Shown: positions 7,619-14,938, numbered from the stretch's first letter. The stretch is DNA of 26,288 bases from an uncultured Chlamydiae bacterium (GCA_903889795.1 CAISYW010000068.1:1-26288), one strand, 5' to 3'. The notes: generated by a model not told the origin, from the sequence alone. Made by a program: numbers and translations.

Positions 7619-8479
7619 ATGTTGAAAGATCTTAAACGAAGATCAATTGTTTCTTTTATTTCAATTAGTATAAGCATTTTTTTATTAATTTTCGCTAAGC
7701 AGACGATCGCTCAATATTTTGTTGGTTTGACTTTTGCCGCACTGTCTGCGATTGCAGCCTGGGAATATGCACAGTTTGCCAAAGCAAAAGGGGGGAAACC
7801 AAAATCTCCTGCTCTTATTGTACTAAGCGCGTTAGTAACTATTTCTTTTTTTGTCTCATTGCAGCGATCTGATTTGGGATGGATTCCGCCCACCATGTTC
7901 CTTTTGGCGATTTTAGTTTTATTTGCGCTTCATTTTCGTGAAAAAACCGGCGCGATTATCGACCTTGCGGTTTCAACATTTGGCCTTCTCTATATCGCTT
8001 TGCCGTTGGGGATGATGCTGGGGATTTTTTATCTTCCAATGAAAGACGATGGCCGTATGTGGGTCGCTTTTTTATTGGCAGTAACCAAGGTTACCGACAT
8101 GGGGGCTTATTTTGGGGGCAGTTTGTGGGGGCGGCGAAAGTTGGCTCCTCATATTAGCCCGGCTAAGACAATTGAAGGGGCTGTGTTCGGTTTGATTTGT
8201 GCGATTTCAGTCAGCTTTCTTTTTTATGTTCTTGGCGAGAATTTTTTCTCTTTGCATTTTCATCTTCGTCCCGTTGAGTTTATTTGTTTAGGAATCGTTT
8301 TGGGATGCGTGGGTCAATTCGGCGATTTATCGGAATCGCTCTTGAAGCGCGATGCAAATAAAAAAGACAGCAATATATTGCCGGGCCTTGGCGGCGTTTT
8401 AGATGCCGTTGATTCTCTCCTTTTTAACGCCCCGATTATTTATTTTTATTTAATCGTTGCAAGGGCTGCAGCTCTATGA
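7619..8479 (+). CDS. cdsA: Phosphatidate cytidylyltransferase (CDP-diacylglycerol synthase)
   Basis: Integral inner-membrane enzyme making CDP-diacylglycerol from CTP and phosphatidic acid, the branch point for phospholipids. The 286 residues are mostly hydrophobic with about eight membrane segments. The diagnostic C-terminal region is present: KVTDMGAYFGGSLWGRRKLAPHISPAKTIEG and GQFGDLSESLLKRDANKKDS, ending in LPGLGGVLDAVDSLLFNAP, the CdsA signature. GGGAGGAG lies at the right distance before the ATG. The gene starts 3 bases after uppS, and its stop overlaps the start of the next gene (ATGA). Together with PlsC downstream it gives two successive steps, lysophosphatidate to phosphatidate to CDP-diacylglycerol. 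Confidence 0.95.
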   Translation: MLKDLKRRSIVSFISISISIFLLIFAKQTIAQYFVGLTFAALSAIAAWEYAQFAKAKGGKPKSPALIVLSALVTISFFVSLQRSDLGWIPPTMFLLAILVLFALHFREKTGAIIDLAVSTFGLLYIALPLGMMLGIFYLPMKDDGRMWVAFLLAVTKVTDMGAYFGGSLWGRRKLAPHISPAKTIEGAVFGLICAISVSFLFYVLGENFFSLHFHLRPVEFICLGIVLGCVGQFGDLSESLLKRDANKKDSNILPGLGGVLDAVDSLLFNAPIIYFYLIVARAAAL

Positions 8480-9810
8480 TTATAGCAATTGACGGCCCAT
8501 CGGGCACAGGAAAGTCAACCGTTGCGAAAGAAGTGGCGCGCCGTTTAGGCTTTGTCTACTTCGATACAGGCGCCATGTACCGTGCTTTTGCCTGGAAATC
8601 TTTGCAAGAGCAGATCGCTCCCACGGATGAAGAGGGACTTCGTCGGCTGATTGAGCATTTTCAATTTGATATTCAGACAGATCGATCGGGTGAAAAACAC
8701 TATCTTGTCAATGATGTCGATGTTACGCACAAAATTCGCGTTCAGGAAATTTCTAATTTATCCTCTCAGATTTCCATTTATCCCTTTGTTCGACAGGCCA
8801 TGGTAAAGATTCAACGACGATTTGGCCATAAACTGAATGTCGTTTTTGAAGGGCGCGATATGGGAACGGTGGTGTTTCCCGAAGCAGAGCTCAAAATCTT
8901 TTTAACTGCCCGGCCGGAAGTTCGCGCTGAAAGGCGCTATCGTGAGCTGTTGGTGAAATTTCCCGATCTGGCTAACACGCTTTCCCAAGAGCAGATTTTG
9001 CGTGAAATTGAAGAGAGGGATTACAAAGACTCAACGCGTGCGATTTCTCCTTTACGTCAGGCAAATGATTCGATTTTGATTGATACGTCCGATTCCAAAG
9101 CTGAAGAGGTGGTCGATCGCATTCTTCAGCTGTATGCTCAAACAAAGCAAAATAAAAAAAGCAGCTTGATGCACGGGTCATATCGATTTGTTGTTGCGAT
9201 TTTTCGTTTTGTTTTAAAGCTGTTTTATCGGCTACGTGTTTATGGAAAGGTTCATTTTCGGCCGGGGGCTGCAGTGATAGCGGCTAATCATGTTTCATAT
9301 TTCGATCCGCCGATCATTTCGGTTTCGTGTCCTGAGGAGGTCCACTTTTTAGCTCGAGAACCTCTTTTTCGAGTTCCTATTTTCGGTAAAATTATTCGTG
9401 CTTTAAATTCACACCCTGTATCCCGCGACGCTTCTGATGCACATACGTTTCGCGTCCTCATTCAGTTATTACAAGCCGGTCAAAAAGTAATTCTTTTTCC
9501 TGAGGGAAGCCGTTCATTAGATGGCCAACTCCAACCTTTGGAAAGGGGGCTTGCATTTCTTGTTTACAAGGCTCGCTGTACGATTTTGCCCGTTTATGTC
9601 GATGGTGCTTATAAAGCATGGAAGCGAGGTTCTCGTTTGCCTAGACCCTATGGCCGCATTCGGTGTGTTTTTGGATCTCCGATTGAATGGGGGGAGTTTG
9701 AGGGGCTGGATAAAAAAGAGGCGATGGAGCGGATTACCAAAAGAACGGAGAGTGCGATCATTGCTTTAAAAAATTGGCTTGATAACGGCGCTGTCGGCGA
9801 TCCTCCTTAA
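8476..9810 (+). CDS. Fused cytidylate kinase - 1-acyl-glycerol-3-phosphate acyltransferase (Cmk-PlsC)
   Basis: One uninterrupted 444-residue frame carries two enzymes. Residues 1-222 are cytidylate kinase (CMP/dCMP to CDP/dCDP), with the P-loop GPSGTGKS at 7-14, DTGAMYRAFAWK at 30-41 and GRDMGTVVFPEAELKIFLTA at 127-146. Residues 236-444 are a PlsC-type acyltransferase, with the catalytic NHVSYFD (His272, Asp277), FPEGSRS at 341-347 and LPVYVDG at 371-377; it acylates lysophosphatidate to phosphatidate. A short polar linker (222-235) joins them. In C. trachomatis, as I recall, cmk and plsC are adjacent separate genes, so this is a lineage fusion. An internal ATG (Met232, base 9169) lacks a Shine-Dalgarno, so separate translation of PlsC looks unlikely. 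CTP supply and CTP-using CdsA are thus linked in one operon. Confidence 0.92.
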   Translation: MIIAIDGPSGTGKSTVAKEVARRLGFVYFDTGAMYRAFAWKSLQEQIAPTDEEGLRRLIEHFQFDIQTDRSGEKHYLVNDVDVTHKIRVQEISNLSSQISIYPFVRQAMVKIQRRFGHKLNVVFEGRDMGTVVFPEAELKIFLTARPEVRAERRYRELLVKFPDLANTLSQEQILREIEERDYKDSTRAISPLRQANDSILIDTSDSKAEEVVDRILQLYAQTKQNKKSSLMHGSYRFVVAIFRFVLKLFYRLRVYGKVHFRPGAAVIAANHVSYFDPPIISVSCPEEVHFLAREPLFRVPIFGKIIRALNSHPVSRDASDAHTFRVLIQLLQAGQKVILFPEGSRSLDGQLQPLERGLAFLVYKARCTILPVYVDGAYKAWKRGSRLPRPYGRIRCVFGSPIEWGEFEGLDKKEAMERITKRTESAIIALKNWLDNGAVGDPP

Positions 9811-9820
9811 ATTTAAGAGT

Positions 9821-9851
9821 TATACCGAACGCGACTCAAAAATCGGCTTTT
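9821..9851 (+). repeat. Dispersed palindromic repeat, half copy A
   Basis: Begins TATACCGAACG and contains GACTCAAAAATCGG. It starts 10 bases after the cmk-plsC stop. It matches the left arm of the full palindrome at 22830-22899 and the minus-strand reading of the copy at 14040-14075. Confidence 0.75.
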
Positions 9852-9892
9852 TCAACTAGTTTGTCTATTCAATTTTTACGTAATCTTGTTAT

Positions 9893-9898
9893 TATACT
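9893..9898 (+). promoter_or_regulatory. Possible -10 box for the Cys-rich gene pair
   Basis: TATACT sits about 50 bases before the ATG at 9949 in an AT-rich stretch. No good -35 lies 16-18 bases upstream, so this is tentative. It would let the two Cys-rich genes be expressed apart from the lipid operon. Confidence 0.3.
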
Positions 9899-9948
9899 TA
9901 TGTTCACTTAAACTGCTTTTGTGTTTAAAACTACTGGTGGAGCTTTTT

Positions 9949-10215
9949 ATGGTATGCTTTCGTCCTTGTGAGTCCGTATGTGTGTCATCGACCCCATGTT
10001 ACTCGTCTCGTTGGTCGTTCGGTTTTGGTTCGCCTTATTCATGGAGAAGTTCGAATTGCTGGAATACTCGCCCAAGTTATTGGGATAGCTATGATTCGTG
10101 CCGTTACTACAATAGATCGTATACTCGATGCTACTCGACGCCTGCATCTGATGCGGTAGCGAGTCTTGCGTGCGGTATAATCGGGTTAACCTTTTTGGCG
10201 GCCGCTTTTGCTTAA
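9949..10215 (+). CDS. Small Cys/Ser/Tyr-rich protein with C-terminal membrane segment, paralog 1
   Basis: Unrecognised protein of 88 residues. It begins MVCFRPCESVC and has eight cysteines spread over its length, many Ser, Tyr and Trp, and one hydrophobic segment at the C-terminus (about residues 67-88, GIIGLTFLAAAFA). There is no N-terminal signal peptide, so it would be a tail-anchored membrane protein, or a secreted effector using another route. The start at 9949 is supported by GGTGGAG six bases upstream; a longer frame from 9886 lacks this. The next gene begins with the same MVC and shares the RPSYxD..Y..YSTP pattern followed by a terminal hydrophobic segment, so the two are probably tandem duplicates. 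Function unknown. Confidence 0.68.
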   Translation: MVCFRPCESVCVSSTPCYSSRWSFGFGSPYSWRSSNCWNTRPSYWDSYDSCRYYNRSYTRCYSTPASDAVASLACGIIGLTFLAAAFA

Positions 10216-10242
10216 GTTAACATTCTAAATTGGGTAGAATTT

Positions 10243-10629
10243 ATGGTATGTCGAGTTCAACCGACATGTCCCGCTCCGCGGATGTGCGCGGCACCGAAGA
10301 CATGTTCCGCCCCGAGAATGTCTTGTGCTCCACAACCATGTGGAAGCCGGACTACTAATACAACTTGTTTTAGCAGTCAGCCGGTAAGGCCCATGTGTGG
10401 AAGAGCTTCATCCTGGAGCTCATGTTCGACTCCTTGTGCAGGGAGGACCTCAAGCTTTTGGATTAATAGCAGGCCTTCTTATTATGATTGGTCTGATCCC
10501 TATTATGATTCATACTCAACACCTTATACACCCGTTTATCACTCTTCTCTTTCTTCTGACGAATTTGCGGCGTTTGTCGGAGTTTTAGCTTTGGGTGTTT
10601 TGCTATTAGTTGCTTGTGTTGTAAGGTAG
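10243..10629 (+). CDS. Small Cys/Pro-rich protein with C-terminal membrane segment, paralog 2
   Basis: Unrecognised protein of 128 residues. The N-terminal third carries short Cys-Ala-Pro repeats (CPAPRMCAAPKTC, CSAPRMSCAPQPC), giving 11 cysteines overall. A Tyr/Ser-rich middle (RPSYYDWSDPYYDSYSTP) follows, then a C-terminal hydrophobic helix (about residues 107-127, GVLALGVLLLVACVV). No signal peptide. It starts 27 bases after the previous stop, with only a weak GGGTAG before the ATG, and ends 19 bases before a clear terminator, so the pair is probably one transcript. The Cys content recalls disulfide-linked envelope proteins of chlamydial elementary bodies, but I see no match to OmcA or OmcB and no lipobox. 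Confidence 0.68.
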   Translation: MVCRVQPTCPAPRMCAAPKTCSAPRMSCAPQPCGSRTTNTTCFSSQPVRPMCGRASSWSSCSTPCAGRTSSFWINSRPSYYDWSDPYYDSYSTPYTPVYHSSLSSDEFAAFVGVLALGVLLLVACVVR

Positions 10630-10648
10630 GCTTTTCTTTTGTGAAGAC

Positions 10649-10679
10649 CTGGTTTTAAAGAAACCAGTTTTCTTTTCTT
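10649..10679 (+). terminator. Intrinsic terminator after the Cys-rich pair
   Basis: CTGGTTT (10649-10655) pairs perfectly with AAACCAG (10661-10667) across a 5-base loop, followed by the T-rich run TTTTCTTTTCTT. It lies 19 bases after the second Cys-rich gene. Confidence 0.8.
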
Positions 10680-10712
10680 AGAGTTCTTCTTATTTGATTC
10701 GCTAAAGAATTA

Positions 10713-10796
10713 TGCGGCCAAGATGACTTGAACATCCACCGAGTTACCCCGACTAGAACCTGAATCTAGCGCGTCTGCCAATTCCGCCATGGCCGC
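10713..10796 (-). tRNA. tRNA-Leu (anticodon CAG)
   Basis: The minus strand folds as an 84-base class II tRNA. The acceptor arm GCGGCCA pairs with TGGCCGC, with A as the discriminator base. The anticodon stem CTAGA/TCTAG encloses the loop TTCAGGT, so the anticodon is CAG, reading CUG leucine codons. A variable arm (CGGGGTAACTCG) follows, and GGATGTTCAAGTCATC forms the T arm, with the unusual loop start GTTCAA. The 3' CCA is not encoded. The gene stands alone between the Cys-rich pair and trxA. Confidence 0.93.
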
Positions 10797-10813
10797 ATAG
10801 AGAATAAGCGACA

Positions 10814-10843
10814 ATTATATGATCGAGAGGGGTTTTGTCACAA
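10814..10843 (-). promoter_or_regulatory. Promoter of tRNA-Leu
   Basis: On the minus strand TTGTGA (10838-10843) and a perfect TATAAT (10814-10819) are 18 bases apart, about 18 bases before the mature tRNA 5' end. Confidence 0.6.
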
Positions 10844-10854
10844 GGTATACTAAT

Positions 10855-10890
10855 GACGAGCCCTTCCCTCTGTCGCGGAAAGAGCTCGTC
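10855..10890 (+). promoter_or_regulatory. Stem-loop in the trxA leader
   Basis: GACGAGC (10855-10861) is perfectly inverted at 10884-10890, with an inner TTCC/GGAA pair. A TATACT (10846-10851) just upstream could be a -10 box, placing the stem at the very 5' end of the trxA transcript. There is no T-run, so it is not a terminator on the plus strand. Role unknown. Confidence 0.35.
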
Positions 10891-10958
10891 AAGGAACTGC
10901 TGGGAAAAAAATGACTGGCAGGAATATTCTATCAAATACTTCAATAATGAGGATTTTC

Positions 10959-11285
10959 ATGGCTGACAAAGGATTAATCAAGCATCTAACCGATGATAAC
11001 TTCAAGAGCGCGATCGCGAATGGCGTGACACTGGTGGATTTTCATGCTGATTGGTGCGGCCCTTGTCGTATGCTTTCTCCGGTTCTGGAACAATTAGCGA
11101 CCGAAATGGACGGGAAAGCATTTGTTGCCAAAGTCGATATTGATGCAGAACAAAAAACAGCAGCTGAATTTCAAATTTCCTCCGTTCCCACACTCATTCT
11201 TTTTAAAAATGGTAAAGAAGTGAACCGGCTGATCGGTTTAAGAAATGCCGAAGCGGTGAAGACTTTTATGCTCTCAGCTGTCTGA
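10959..11285 (+). CDS. trxA: Thioredoxin
   Basis: General cytoplasmic disulfide reductase, kept reduced by thioredoxin reductase. The protein is 108 residues, exactly the classical length. The active site WCGPC is at residues 32-36, preceded by VDFHADW and followed by the cis-proline region SSVPTLILFKNGKEV. The start at 10959 (MADKGLIK) is set by TGAGGA five bases upstream; an upstream frame from 10911 would add 16 residues without a ribosome site. The DUF2905 gene follows 2 bases after the stop. In C. trachomatis trxA is also next to the spoU-type methyltransferase gene, as here. Confidence 0.95.
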   Translation: MADKGLIKHLTDDNFKSAIANGVTLVDFHADWCGPCRMLSPVLEQLATEMDGKAFVAKVDIDAEQKTAAEFQISSVPTLILFKNGKEVNRLIGLRNAEAVKTFMLSAV

Positions 11286-11287
11286 AT

Positions 11288-11512
11288 ATGATGCGGCTGA
11301 TTGTCTTGTTAATTTTGTTTATCGTGGGAATCGGTTTTTTTCTCCATACGAAAACTCAGATCCCATATTTTCCGTGGATCGGGCACTTACCGGGCGATCT
11401 TGTCATTCATAAAGGGGGAGTTAATGTCTATCTTCCTCTAACCACATCTCTCATTGTTAGTGTGGTTTTGTCTTTGCTATTCAGTAAATGGTCGCGCTCT
11501 TCTCATGATTGA
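11288..11512 (+). CDS. DUF2905 family small membrane protein
   Basis: A 74-residue protein with two predicted membrane helices (about 3-19 and 50-67). Between them lies the family pattern LPGDLVIHKGGVNVYLPLTT, which I recognise as DUF2905; its role is unknown. It follows trxA by 2 bases and is probably co-transcribed. Two adjacent ATGs (11288, 11291) are possible and neither has a clear Shine-Dalgarno, so coupling to trxA is likely. Its last 32 bases overlap the 3' end of the convergent trmL gene. Confidence 0.82.
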   Translation: MMRLIVLLILFIVGIGFFLHTKTQIPYFPWIGHLPGDLVIHKGGVNVYLPLTTSLIVSVVLSLLFSKWSRSSHD

Positions 11513-11954
11513 GCCAGTTCTGCTGTCGTAGACCTTCATAGATGACGATGGCAACAGTGCAGGAGAGGTTGATGCAACGAGATTCTTTTCGCATAGGAAT
11601 CCGATAAAACTTGTCGGGCCATCTCTGCCAGAAAGCCTCATCTAATCCGGACGTTTCCGAACCAAAAATCAGTTGAGCATCGTGGGGATAGTTTATTTCT
11701 GTATAGAGGGTTGTTGCTTTTGAAGAGAAAAAGAAAAATGGGGATGCTGATTGTTCGAGATACGACATGAGATCATCAATCTCTTCAACGCTGATGTCGT
11801 TCCAATAGTCGAGACCGGCTCTTTTGAGGTGTCTGCTGGCCGTGCTAAATCCGAGAGGACGTACTAGCACAAGATCGGTCCCTGTCACGGCGCAGGTTCG
11901 TGCAATATTTCCCGTGTTTTGGGGGATTTGCGGTTGGAAAAGAATCGTTTTCAT
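11481..11954 (-). CDS. trmL: tRNA (cytidine/uridine-34 2'-O)-methyltransferase TrmL (SpoU family)
   Basis: SPOUT-fold enzyme that 2'-O-methylates the wobble base of certain tRNA-Leu species using SAM. The protein is 157 residues, the same as E. coli TrmL. Motifs: QPQIPQNTGNIARTC near the start, LIFGSETSGL in the middle, and INLSCTVAIVIYEGLRQQ in the C-terminal trefoil knot. I take the ATG at 11954, which overlaps the mip stop (ATGA). A longer frame from 11984 would only add residues inside mip. It is the last gene of the hisS-mip-trmL operon. A tRNA-Leu gene lies about 700 bases away, perhaps by coincidence. Older chlamydial annotations call this gene spoU. Confidence 0.92.
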   Translation of the reverse strand: MKTILFQPQIPQNTGNIARTCAVTGTDLVLVRPLGFSTASRHLKRAGLDYWNDISVEEIDDLMSYLEQSASPFFFFSSKATTLYTEINYPHDAQLIFGSETSGLDEAFWQRWPDKFYRIPMRKESRCINLSCTVAIVIYEGLRQQNWLNHEKSATIY

Positions 11955-12667
11955 TGAAGAGATGACGCCGTTTCGTGGATACAATCTTCTGCATTAGAGG
12001 CCGCCTGCGCCTCGGCAGAAACGTCGGCTTTGATCAATTCAACATCAAAGACAAGGAGCGCATTCGGCATGGAAAAACCATGTCGTCCGTAGCCTAAATC
12101 AGGATGGACATACAAAACGCGCCGTTCGCCTTCTTGCATGCCAAGAATGCCTTTGTTAAAGCCATCGATAGTCTCATCGAGCGTAACAACTTCTTCGCCG
12201 TCGGAAGAGCCAAAAACCTGTCCATTCAGATAACGGCCTTTATAACGCACCAATGGAGAGTTGTATTGTTGGACGGTACTTCCGGATCCCCGTTTGACGA
12301 CCTGATATTGAAGTTTGCCGTTTTCCAGGCTCACGATGTCTTTTTGTTTTTGATTGTGATTTAAGAATTCGGTGGCTTCAGCCAGATTTTTTTCAGCTTC
12401 TTTGGAAACGCTCTTTTCTTGTAGCGCGGCAATGGCTTGTAAACAATCATCTTCGGAAACGGGAGAGCTATCTCCTGTGCAACCCACTTTCATTCCACGC
12501 ACGAGTGCATCGATATCAATGGGAACGCCGGTAGAGTGCAGATTTTTACCAATAAGTTGACCCATGGCTTCGGAAAGTTTTGCTATGTCGGGAGTTTTTT
12601 TGTCTTCAGAAAAAAGAGGAGCTGCGAAACAAAAAAATAAAACAGTTTTAGAAAAGATATGTTTCAT
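11951..12667 (-). CDS. mip: Mip-like FKBP-type peptidyl-prolyl isomerase, exported
   Basis: An exported prolyl isomerase of the macrophage infectivity potentiator type. The 238 residues start with a signal peptide (MKHIFSKTVLFFCFAAPLFS). A helical dimerisation-type region follows (about 25-105, LSEAMGQLIGKNL, EKNLAEATEFLNHNQ), then an FKBP domain (about 110-215) with VRYKGRYLNGQVFGSS, GFNKGILGMQEGERRVLYVHPDLGYG and LLVFDVELI. The last 20 residues are a polar tail. AAGGAA precedes the ATG by five bases, inside the end of hisS, whose stop overlaps this start (ATGA). In C. trachomatis, as I recall, aspS lies between mip and hisS; here it is absent. Confidence 0.92.
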   Translation of the reverse strand: MKHIFSKTVLFFCFAAPLFSEDKKTPDIAKLSEAMGQLIGKNLHSTGVPIDIDALVRGMKVGCTGDSSPVSEDDCLQAIAALQEKSVSKEAEKNLAEATEFLNHNQKQKDIVSLENGKLQYQVVKRGSGSTVQQYNSPLVRYKGRYLNGQVFGSSDGEEVVTLDETIDGFNKGILGMQEGERRVLYVHPDLGYGRHGFSMPNALLVFDVELIKADVSAEAQAASNAEDCIHETASSLQ

Positions 12668-13944
12668 AATAGTTCCTTAAAATAATCGACCAGCCGATCG
12701 AGGGGAACCTCTTCTTGACGGCGGCTTTCGAGATGTTTGATTTGAGCCACGCCTTTTTTCAGCTCTTCCGATCCGATAATCGCGCAAACTTTTGCTGAAA
12801 GACGGAGTGCGTTCTGTAAGCCATTTTGAATTTTTTTTGACTGCAAATCGATTTCAGCCGGAATTTTTTGGTGACGGCACTCGGTAACCAATGTAAAGCA
12901 GGGTTCTTTCGCTTCATCGCCTAAAGGAAGAAAGTAGACCAACGGATGCATTTCTTCAGGCATGGCGACGTTTTGCGAGACCATCGTTTGCAAAATTCGC
13001 TCGATGCCCGTTCCAAAGCCGACGCCCGGCAAGTCGGGACCCCCAAACGATGCGATCAATCCGTCATAGCGTCCGCCGCCGCCCAATGCATTTTGGGCGC
13101 CGACAATTTTAGCAGTAACTTCGAAGACGGTCTTTTTATAATAATCCAGGCCGCGCACGATTCGATCATTAATGCGGTAGTGGATGCGGCATTTATCTAA
13201 TAGATGGCGAAGTTCATTGAAATGTTCTTTGGCCGGTTCGGATAGCGATTCCAAAATTGATGGTGCATTCTGAAGGATTTCGCGATCTTTGGGATCTTTG
13301 GAGTCGAGGATGCGTAAAGGGTTTTTTTCAAAGCGCGTTCGGCTATCTTCAGATAATTCTTGAAAGTGCGGCCGAAGGAAGTTTTGCAGTGCTTCTCGAT
13401 AAGCGATCCTTGAAGGTGCGTCGCCAACGGAATTCAGATCGACGGTGAGGTCTTTCAGTCCGAGTCGTCGATATGTTTCGCAGAGTAAATCGATCACTTC
13501 TGCATCTTGAGCGGGACCGGCCACACCCAATGCTTCAACGCCAAACTGATGGTGTTGCCGATAGCGCCCCGCCTGGGGTCGGTCGTAGCGAAACATCGGA
13601 GCGATATAAAATAACTTATGGATGGATCCTGACTGCGCCAGGTTGTTTTCGATAAACGCCCGCATTACAGAAGAAGTGCCTTCAGGGCGCAGCGACATGG
13701 ATCGCCCTCCTTTGTCTTCAAAGGTGAACATCTCTTTCATTACGATATCGCTGCTTTCGCCGGCGCCTCGATTAAAGAGCTCTGTCTGTTCATAAATTGG
13801 AGTGCGAATTTCCCGGTAGCCATATTCCAGAGCTGTTTGACGTATGATTTCTTCAGCATATCGCCATAAGGAAGAGAGTTTCCAGGGTTCATCCGCCCCA
13901 TATGGAAGAATGTCAAACGTACCTTTTGGAATCTGAAATTTCAT
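12664..13944 (-). CDS. hisS: Histidyl-tRNA synthetase
   Basis: Class II aminoacyl-tRNA synthetase that charges tRNA-His. The protein is 426 residues, a normal length. Motif 1 surrounds REIRTPIYEQTELF, motif 2 is RYDRPQAGRYRQHHQFG, and the histidine-specific regions are RGLDYYKKTVFEV and LGGGGRYDGLIASFGG, with motif 3 at GVGFGTGIERIL. The C-terminal 90 residues are the anticodon-binding domain. The ATG at 13944 begins MKFQIPKGTFDILP, typical of the family. It heads the operon hisS-mip-trmL. Confidence 0.96.
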   Translation of the reverse strand: MKFQIPKGTFDILPYGADEPWKLSSLWRYAEEIIRQTALEYGYREIRTPIYEQTELFNRGAGESSDIVMKEMFTFEDKGGRSMSLRPEGTSSVMRAFIENNLAQSGSIHKLFYIAPMFRYDRPQAGRYRQHHQFGVEALGVAGPAQDAEVIDLLCETYRRLGLKDLTVDLNSVGDAPSRIAYREALQNFLRPHFQELSEDSRTRFEKNPLRILDSKDPKDREILQNAPSILESLSEPAKEHFNELRHLLDKCRIHYRINDRIVRGLDYYKKTVFEVTAKIVGAQNALGGGGRYDGLIASFGGPDLPGVGFGTGIERILQTMVSQNVAMPEEMHPLVYFLPLGDEAKEPCFTLVTECRHQKIPAEIDLQSKKIQNGLQNALRLSAKVCAIIGSEELKKGVAQIKHLESRRQEEVPLDRLVDYFKELL

Positions 13945-13970
13945 CGATTTTCTCTGGATTTTATGACTTT

Positions 13971-13976
13971 ATTATA
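13971..13976 (-). promoter_or_regulatory. -10 box of hisS
   Basis: A perfect TATAAT on the minus strand, 26 bases before the hisS ATG. No clear -35 lies 16-18 bases upstream. Confidence 0.4.
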
Positions 13977-14039
13977 AACAATTGCCCATAATTGCGCTTA
14001 GAAAATATGTCGATCGTCGATCCGCGAGAGCTTTCGCTC

Positions 14040-14075
14040 AAGCCCAAAACCGATTTTTGAGTCACGTTCGGTATA
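14040..14075 (-). repeat. Dispersed palindromic repeat, half copy B
   Basis: Read on the minus strand it begins TATACCGAACG and contains GACTCAAAAATCGG, then GTTTTGGGCTT, matching the right arm of the full palindrome at 22830-22899. It starts 5 bases after the stop of the minus-strand gene ending at 14081, the same placement as copy A after cmk-plsC. A GAGC-GAAA-GCTC stem follows it (14027-14038). Confidence 0.75.
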
Positions 14076-14080
14076 AGTGT

Positions 14081-14704
14081 TTATTCCTCAGGCAGTCTTA
14101 TGATCTGAATCATTTCTTCGATTTCGTTGGACCAAACGGTGAGCAGGCTTTTTCCCGAGCTCTTTTTATGGTTTATGTGGAGATCGCGGATCATTTCCAT
14201 GTAGGGAAACGGCAGCCATTCCTGGCCAGCGTATTCAGTGAGATAATAGCCAAGGGAATGTTCGTGATGCTCAGGATAATGCTGTAGCTGTTTGATGAAG
14301 CTGCGTATTTTTGATGAAAGCAAACTTTGCCTACGAAAAGAGTAAGAATCTTCAAGCATTTGATGCCAGAGCTGGGATAGCTTGTTTAAGAAAGGAGAGT
14401 CTTGGCTGCGATCCTCCAGTTTGAGAATTTCCAAGGCCGCTTTGAAAGTCGCCAGGTGCTTTAAAACATCTTTTTCCGCTTCTGCAGCGAGCCCTTGCTT
14501 GGTGGTGCGCTCAAAGAGTTCAAGAAATTTTTTAAAAATGAGACTGGCATATGCTGCGAATGCCGAGCGATGTTTTTCCTGGGCCGACACGGATCCTTCC
14601 AAATCATCTCGCGCTTCTTTTTCCTTTTGAATCTCGGCGACTCTAAATTTTTCGAAGGGATCGTGATCTTCGCCGGAAATGGGTGGTTGAAACGAATCTG
14701 GCAT
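14081..14704 (-). CDS. Uncharacterised helical protein
   Basis: I do not recognise this 207-residue protein. It has no signal peptide or membrane segment. It is highly charged and predicted mostly helical, with Lys/Glu-rich stretches near the N-terminus (EKFRVAEIQKEKEARDDLEGS) and in the middle (FERTTKQGLAAEAEKDVLKHLATFKAALEIL). The C-terminal part (GYYLTEYAGQEWLPFPYMEMIRDLH) is aromatic and may be a separate small fold. I start at ATG 14704 because GAGAGGG lies about 9 bases upstream; a TTG at 14722 overlaps that ribosome site. It lies between hisS and uhpC, where C. trachomatis, as I recall, has no gene, so it may be lineage-specific. It appears to be a single-gene unit closed by repeat copy B. 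Confidence 0.72.
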   Translation of the reverse strand: MPDSFQPPISGEDHDPFEKFRVAEIQKEKEARDDLEGSVSAQEKHRSAFAAYASLIFKKFLELFERTTKQGLAAEAEKDVLKHLATFKAALEILKLEDRSQDSPFLNKLSQLWHQMLEDSYSFRRQSLLSSKIRSFIKQLQHYPEHHEHSLGYYLTEYAGQEWLPFPYMEMIRDLHINHKKSSGKSLLTVWSNEIEEMIQIIRLPEE

Positions 14705-14938
14705 CTTTTCTTTCCCTCTCAAATCGAATTTTTCTTGATCGTAATATATAAAAGAATTATTTGTAATCTCATTGTCAAAAATATTAACAGTCTGCTATGA
14801 CCTTGTTCTTTGACGAAACTAAAGCAATAAATACTTTCGATCGATTTGAGAATGGTGGTTTTAAATCAATCTATTTTTTTTATTGCGTTTTGTGATGGTT
14901 CTTTAAATTTATAAACATTAGAATTGGACGAAAATAAG

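Noticed and set aside
14774..14779. TTGACA on the minus strand upstream of the 207-residue gene
   Set aside because: The nearest TATA-like hexamer is 22 bases away and the 17-18 base positions are poor, so I do not call a promoter.
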